From positions 23,831-87,830 of the forward strand of contig JBHELB010000006.1 in assembly GCA_041859045.1 (NCBI GenBank): DNA of 64,000 bases, in the 5' to 3' direction. This document shows, one piece after another, positions 60,187 through 64,000 of this stretch; within the stretch, counting starts at the first letter, position 1, and the number at the start of each line of letters is the position of its first letter. Below the pieces are notes generated by a model. The model had not been told where the DNA came from, made no database searches, and was given only the letters and a program-made list of their open reading frames with translations. Position numbers and translations under genes: made by a program. The stretch is from JBHELB01 sp041859045. Lineage in GTDB: Bacteria; Hydrogenedentota; Hydrogenedentia; Hydrogenedentales; SLHB01.

Positions 60187-60551
60187 GATGAGCAGGTCTG
60201 TAAGCCGAGTTCTGTCTAGAGCCCTTGCGGACTCCGAGACGGTCATTCATCTGGGACGCACGTCGCCGTGCGCCTCTAGCTTCCAACCCGGGAGCGGAGC
60301 GGGCCACTCCATTGCCCCCCTATTCGGAATTGCTCCAGGTGGGGTTTGACCAGCCGGACTGTCACCAGCCCGCTGGTGCGCTCTTACCGCACCTTTTCAC
60401 CCTTGCCGGCCCTTGCGGACGTAGGCGGTGTAGTTTCTGTGCCACTTTCCGTCGGGTCACCCCGCCTTCGCGTTACGAAGCACCTTGCCCTGTGGAGCTC
60501 GGACTTTCCTCGACGGCGTTTCCGCCACCGCGACCGTCCAACCTACTCAAC
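60187..60551 (-). ncRNA. rnpB: RNase P RNA, bacterial type A
   Basis: The complement of this stretch reads as a complete RNase P RNA of about 365 bases. Landmarks are GGAAAGTCCGAGCTC with CAGGGCAAGGTG near the 5' end, GGTAAGAGCGCACC and GGCTGGTC in the middle, and GATGAATGACC plus ACAGAACTCGGCTTACAG at the 3' end. A -10 element TACACT (60563-60558), preceded by TG as an extended -10, fits a start near 60551. The RNA is the catalytic subunit that trims tRNA 5' leaders. It points away from sdh and towards the ABC importer genes. Confidence 0.95.
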
Positions 60552-60557
60552 GCATTC

Positions 60558-60566
60558 AGTGTAGCA
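60558..60566 (-). promoter_or_regulatory. Extended -10 promoter of rnpB
   Basis: TGCTACACT (60566-60558, leftward) is an extended -10 element 7 bases before the predicted RNA 5' end. No convincing -35 is visible at the right distance, as expected for extended -10 promoters. Confidence 0.5.
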
Positions 60567-60638
60567 CATCGGCGAGGGGTTGCGCGTTGAGTGCCCCTCG
60601 ATCTAGGATCGCTTGCTTTAACAGCAGCGAGGTGCGGC

Positions 60639-61139
60639 ATGATCTTGGGCGTTATGAGCGATACACATGGCAACATGCGCATGATGCATGATGTGGCGTC
60701 GCGCATGGCGGGCGAGTTCGGCGCGACGCATATCGTGCATTTGGGCGACGACTATCAGGACGGTGAAGCGCTCGGTTTTGCGGGCTACGACGTGTGGGTG
60801 GTGCCAGGGCTTTGGTGCCCCGAATACCACAACCCGCGCATTCCTCGGCGTCTGTGCGAGCCGGTCGAAGGCATGACGCTCGTGGCGATGCACGCCGAGC
60901 GCGACTTGAGACCGCTGGATCGTCAGGCGGATATGGTGCTGTTGGGACACACGCACGTGGCACGCTTGGAGCACATCGACAACTCGCTCTTTGTAAACCC
61001 CGGGCACCTGCGAGCGCCGACGGATCGTGGCGAGTGCGCATCGTTTGCTGTGCTTGAAGTGACCGCGGGATCTATTCGCGCGCGCATCGTTGAGGTCGTC
61101 GGTGGTTTGCGCCAAGAGATGGAGATTTGTCGAGTGTAA
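60639..61139 (+). CDS. YfcE/MJ0936-type phosphoesterase
   Basis: Start at ATG 60639, preceded by GCGAGG; the longer frame has an out-of-context N-terminus. The 166-residue metallophosphoesterase has V-M-S-D-T-H-G-N at residues 5-12, V-H-L-G-D-D, a Leu-rich middle and L-L-G-H-T-H-V-A before N-P-G-H. These are the metal-binding segments of small YfcE-type phosphodiesterases. Substrate is not known. It is divergent from rnpB and lies 130 bases before the sdh genes. Confidence 0.88.
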   Translation: MILGVMSDTHGNMRMMHDVASRMAGEFGATHIVHLGDDYQDGEALGFAGYDVWVVPGLWCPEYHNPRIPRRLCEPVEGMTLVAMHAERDLRPLDRQADMVLLGHTHVARLEHIDNSLFVNPGHLRAPTDRGECASFAVLEVTAGSIRARIVEVVGGLRQEMEICRV

Positions 61140-61154
61140 ATGGAGCGCTCCGCG

Positions 61155-61163
61155 TGCTACAAT
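61155..61163 (+). promoter_or_regulatory. Extended -10 promoter upstream of sdhC
   Basis: TGCTACAAT (61155-61163) is an extended -10 element with a good core TACAAT. The same TGCTACAnT form is used at rnpB. The start point would be near 61170, about 100 bases before sdhC. Confidence 0.45.
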
Positions 61164-61269
61164 CTTCCTGGTACGCGGCTGCGTCTCTTGCAGTCTAGCA
61201 GTTTGGACCTCCGCGCGCGTGACAATGGCGTCTCGTGGTTCTCGAGGCAACTGGGCAGGAGCTGTCAGC

Positions 61270-61974
61270 ATGGCAGACCATTCCGTACGTATTCTTACCT
61301 CCTCCGTGTTCCGAAAACAGATCGTCGCCGTTACAGGCGTGGTGCTGGTGCTCTTCATCATCGGGCACCTCGCGGGGAATCTATTGATCCTGCTGGGCCC
61401 TGAGGCGTTCAACCGCTATGCGGAGACGTTGCAGTCGCTGGGCGAGTTGCTGTGGGCGGAGCGAGCGGTGATGTTTACACTCGCCGTGCTGCATGTCACG
61501 TTTACCGTCCTGCTGACGATGGAAAATCTTCAGGCGCGCGGTCAACGGTATGCGGTCAGCGCGAATCATGGCGGCACGAACTTTGTCCGGAAAACAATGA
61601 TCTACAGTGGGGCGCTGATTTTCTTCTTCCTGTTCCTGCATATCAGTGATTACACGCTTGCGGACAAGACCGGTCCGGCCTCGATCATCGCCGGCCTGAA
61701 CAACGGGGAAAGCTTGGGATTGTACGGGCTGGTCTGGCGATCGTTCTTGTTTCAGGAGCACTGGTGGCGGCCATTGGTATATATCGCCGCGGTCGTCTGC
61801 GTGGGAGCGCATCTTACGCACGGCATTCAAAGCATGTTTCAGACGCTGGGGGTGAATCACGAGCGTTACACGCCCATTATCCGGAAGGTCAGCGTTGCGC
61901 TCGGCGTGATCGTCGGCGCGGGCTTCAGCGCAATTCCCATTATCGTCAATCTCGTCGGCGTGCCGAAATTCTAG
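61270..61974 (+). CDS. sdhC: Succinate dehydrogenase/fumarate reductase cytochrome b subunit
   Basis: Start at ATG 61270 behind AGGAG. The 234-residue protein has five hydrophobic segments and His residues in G-H-L-A-G-N-L, L-H-V-T-F-T, L-H-I-S-D-Y-T and A-H-L-T-H-G, the spacing expected for di-haem b558-type subunits (TIGR02046 family). It anchors the complex in the membrane and passes electrons to quinone. Unlike the E. coli type, this family has one anchor subunit, so sdhC-sdhA-sdhB is the full set. sdhA starts 21 bases downstream. Confidence 0.92.
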   Translation: MADHSVRILTSSVFRKQIVAVTGVVLVLFIIGHLAGNLLILLGPEAFNRYAETLQSLGELLWAERAVMFTLAVLHVTFTVLLTMENLQARGQRYAVSANHGGTNFVRKTMIYSGALIFFFLFLHISDYTLADKTGPASIIAGLNNGESLGLYGLVWRSFLFQEHWWRPLVYIAAVVCVGAHLTHGIQSMFQTLGVNHERYTPIIRKVSVALGVIVGAGFSAIPIIVNLVGVPKF

Positions 61975-61995
61975 AGCAACGTGGAGCTAAGCGCC

Positions 61996-63909
61996 ATGAC
62001 ACTTGATTCAAAAGTTCCCGGCGGTCCACTCGCGGAGAAGTGGACCCGCTACAAATTTGACATGAAGCTGGTGAACCCCGCGAACAAGCGGAAGTACTCC
62101 GTCATCGTTGTAGGCACGGGCCTTGCCGGCGCATCGGCGTCCGCGTCGCTGTCAGAGTTGGGATACCAAGTCAAGACTTTCTGCATCCAGGACTCGCCGC
62201 GCCGCGCACACAGCATCGCCGCGCAGGGCGGCATCAACGCCGCAAAGAACTATCAAAACGACGGCGACAGCGTCCACCGGCTTTTCTACGACACCGTCAA
62301 GGGCGGCGACTACCGTTCGCGCGAGGCCAACGTGCATCGCTTGGCCGAACTGAGTGTCAACATCATTGATCAGTGCGTGGCGCAGGGCGTGCCGTTCGCG
62401 CGAGAGTATGGCGGGCTGCTGGACAACCGATCCTTTGGCGGCGCACAGGTGTCTCGTACGTTCTACGCACGAGGCCAGACAGGGCAACAGCTCCTACTCG
62501 GCGCCTACAGCGCACTGATGAAAGAAGTGGCCGCGGGCGGCGTGAAGTTGTTTCCACGGCGCGAAATGCTCGAGTTGGTGGTCGTTGACGGGTGTGCGCG
62601 CGGCATTGTTTGCCGCAACCTCGTCACGGGCAAGCTCGAGTCGCACGCCGCCGACGCCGTCGTGTTGGCCACGGGCGGCTACGGGAACGTGTTCTACCTC
62701 TCGACGAACGCCAAGGCGTGCAACGTGACGGCCTCTTGGCGTGCGCACCGCAAGGGCGCGTTTTTCGCAAACCCCTGCTATACGCAGATTCACCCCACCT
62801 GCATCCCCGTGCACGGCGATTATCAGTCGAAACTCACGCTGATGAGCGAGAGCCTGCGCAACGATGGCCGCATCTGGGTGCCGAAAAACCCGAGCGACAG
62901 CCGTCCGCCGGAGCAGATCCCCGAGGAGGACCGCGACTACTACCTGGAGCGAAAGTATCCGTCGTTCGGCAATCTCGTGCCGCGCGACGTGGCATCCCGC
63001 AACGCGAAGCAACAGTGCGACGCGGGGCGGGGCGTCGGCCCGACGCGAATGGCGGTGTACTTGGACTTCCGCGATTCGATTCAGCGGCTTGGGAAAGGCA
63101 CCATCGCGGCGCGGTACGGCAATCTGTTCGACATGTACAAAAAGATTGTCGATGACGATCCGTACACAACGCCGATGATGATCTACCCTGCGGTGCACTA
63201 TACGATGGGCGGCCTGTGGGTTGACTACAACCTAATGAGCAACCTGCCGGGGCTGCATGTGCTGGGCGAGGCGAATTTTTCAGACCACGGCGCGAACCGA
63301 TTGGGCGCGAGCGCGCTCATGCAGGGACTCGCCGACGGTTACTTCGTGATTCCGTACACGATCGGGCACTATTTCGCGAGTCAACCCCTCGGCAAAGTGA
63401 ACGCGGAGCAATCCGAATTCAAGGCCGCCGAGGCCGAGGCCAAACTCCGCATTGATCGCCTGCTGAACGTGAACGGAAAACGGACCGTCGACGACTTCCA
63501 CCGACAGCTTGGCTTGGTGATGTGGAATCAGTGCGGCATGGCGCGTAACGCCAAGGGCCTGCACGACGCCATCGGCCTGATCGGCGAGATACGCGAGGAA
63601 TTCTGGAACGACGTGACGGTGCTCGGACGCAATGACGACTTCAACCAGTCGCTTGAAAAGGCCGGGCGCGTGGCGGACTTTCTCGAGTTTGCCGAACTGC
63701 TGGTGCGCGACGCGCTGCACCGCGAGGAATCGTGCGGCGGCCATTTCCGCGAGGAACACCAGACGGAAGACGGCGAAGCCAAGCGCGATGACGACAAGTT
63801 CTGCTACGTCGGCGCTTGGGAATACACGGGCGCGAACAGCGAACCCGCGTTGCACAAGGAGCCGTTGACGTTCGAAGAAGTGCACCTGGCGACGAGAAGT
63901 TACAAGTAG
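61996..63909 (+). CDS. sdhA: Succinate dehydrogenase/fumarate reductase flavoprotein subunit
   Basis: Start at ATG 61996 with GGAG 9 bases before it; GTG 61981 is an alternative. The 637-residue protein has the FAD dinucleotide motif V-V-G-T-G-L-A-G-A, the covalent flavin site H72 in A-H-S-I-A-A-Q-G-G, and R-L-G-A-S-A-L near residue 435. It oxidises succinate (or reduces fumarate) on the cytoplasmic side. Length and the K-Y-x-x-F-G-N-L-V-P-R-D segment fit the TIGR01811 group that goes with one-anchor enzymes. Confidence 0.96.
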   Translation: MTLDSKVPGGPLAEKWTRYKFDMKLVNPANKRKYSVIVVGTGLAGASASASLSELGYQVKTFCIQDSPRRAHSIAAQGGINAAKNYQNDGDSVHRLFYDTVKGGDYRSREANVHRLAELSVNIIDQCVAQGVPFAREYGGLLDNRSFGGAQVSRTFYARGQTGQQLLLGAYSALMKEVAAGGVKLFPRREMLELVVVDGCARGIVCRNLVTGKLESHAADAVVLATGGYGNVFYLSTNAKACNVTASWRAHRKGAFFANPCYTQIHPTCIPVHGDYQSKLTLMSESLRNDGRIWVPKNPSDSRPPEQIPEEDRDYYLERKYPSFGNLVPRDVASRNAKQQCDAGRGVGPTRMAVYLDFRDSIQRLGKGTIAARYGNLFDMYKKIVDDDPYTTPMMIYPAVHYTMGGLWVDYNLMSNLPGLHVLGEANFSDHGANRLGASALMQGLADGYFVIPYTIGHYFASQPLGKVNAEQSEFKAAEAEAKLRIDRLLNVNGKRTVDDFHRQLGLVMWNQCGMARNAKGLHDAIGLIGEIREEFWNDVTVLGRNDDFNQSLEKAGRVADFLEFAELLVRDALHREESCGGHFREEHQTEDGEAKRDDDKFCYVGAWEYTGANSEPALHKEPLTFEEVHLATRSYK

Positions 63910-63918
63910 GTTCGACCG

Positions 63919-63945
63919 CGGATTGCACGGATAACACGGATAAGA
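63919..63945 (+). repeat. Three 9-base direct repeats between sdhA and sdhB
   Basis: CGGATTGCA, CGGATAACA and CGGATAAGA follow one another without gaps. They lie in the 63-base space between the two genes and resemble a short intergenic phrase seen scattered in several bacterial phyla. Confidence 0.55.
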
Positions 63946-63972
63946 AACTTCCGATACGGAATAGGCACTACG

Positions 63973-64000
63973 ATGTCCAAAAAGATCAATATCACCTTAA
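63973..64000 (+). CDS. sdhB: Succinate dehydrogenase iron-sulfur subunit, first codons (partial)
   Basis: ATG 63973 opens a frame that runs off the right edge and shows M-S-K-K-I-N-I-T-L. This beginning and the position directly after sdhA fit the iron-sulfur subunit of the same complex. None of the cysteine clusters is inside the window, so the assignment depends on gene order. Confidence 0.7.

Overview
The window is a high-GC, gene-dense bacterial chromosome segment with both strands used in long co-directional runs. Gene content points to a Gram-negative lineage near the Planctomycetes-Verrucomicrobia or Hydrogenedentota type. The clues are a long MoxR/DUF58/von Willebrand A operon with DUF4159 proteins, a GH115-like enzyme, Tat-exported aldo/keto reductase, a single-subunit cytochrome b succinate dehydrogenase, and ribonuclease Y next to YmdB and SMC. 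That placement is inference from gene families; no 16S rRNA or ribosomal protein gene is present. There are no tRNAs, CRISPR arrays, phage genes or recognisable transposases.

Layout. 1-1.3 kb: the end of coaE, a tiny ORF and a membrane-anchored protein of unknown function. 1.7-16.4 kb: one co-directional block with almost no spacing that encodes a MoxR AAA+ ATPase, a DUF58 protein, two large membrane proteins with VWA domains, a 1093-residue membrane/coiled-coil protein, a caspase-like protein lacking both catalytic residues, two DUF4159 paralogues and a thioredoxin-domain protein. This is the most interesting system in the window. 16.6-19.9 kb: a GH115-like carbohydrate enzyme and an MFS transporter. 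19.9-21.9 kb: perR-catalase operon on the minus strand with a promoter overlapped by a dyad. 21.9-23.9 kb: tandemly duplicated exported proteins. 23.9-24.5 kb: a cluster of intergenic palindromes. 24.5-28.9 kb: GH4 alpha-galactosidase-like enzyme, CorA-like transporter, a DUF6599-like protein and an exported aldo/keto reductase. 28.9-33.6 kb: an AT-rich, structured leader and a giant secreted SGNH-hydrolase protein.

33.7-36.7 kb (minus): aroA, a SAM hydroxide adenosyltransferase family gene and an FHA-GGDEF protein. 36.8-40.9 kb (minus): four glycosyltransferases behind one promoter. 41.1-43.3 kb (plus): PAS histidine kinase and OmpR-type regulator. 43.3-55.1 kb (minus): HAD phosphatase, two UGT-type glycosyltransferases, an alpha/beta-hydrolase-like protein, a GT4 enzyme, then smc, a four-helix-bundle protein, ymdB and rny. 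55.4-60.1 kb (minus): sugar-type ABC import proteins with unusual architecture, a binding protein fused to its permease and a second permease with a very large insertion. 60.15-60.55 kb: RNase P RNA with terminator. 60.6-64 kb (plus): a YfcE-like phosphoesterase and sdhC-sdhA-sdhB (last gene cut by the window edge).

Functionally, the window combines envelope biology (VWA operon, glycan synthesis, sugar uptake), peroxide defence, RNA turnover/chromosome condensation and central respiration.
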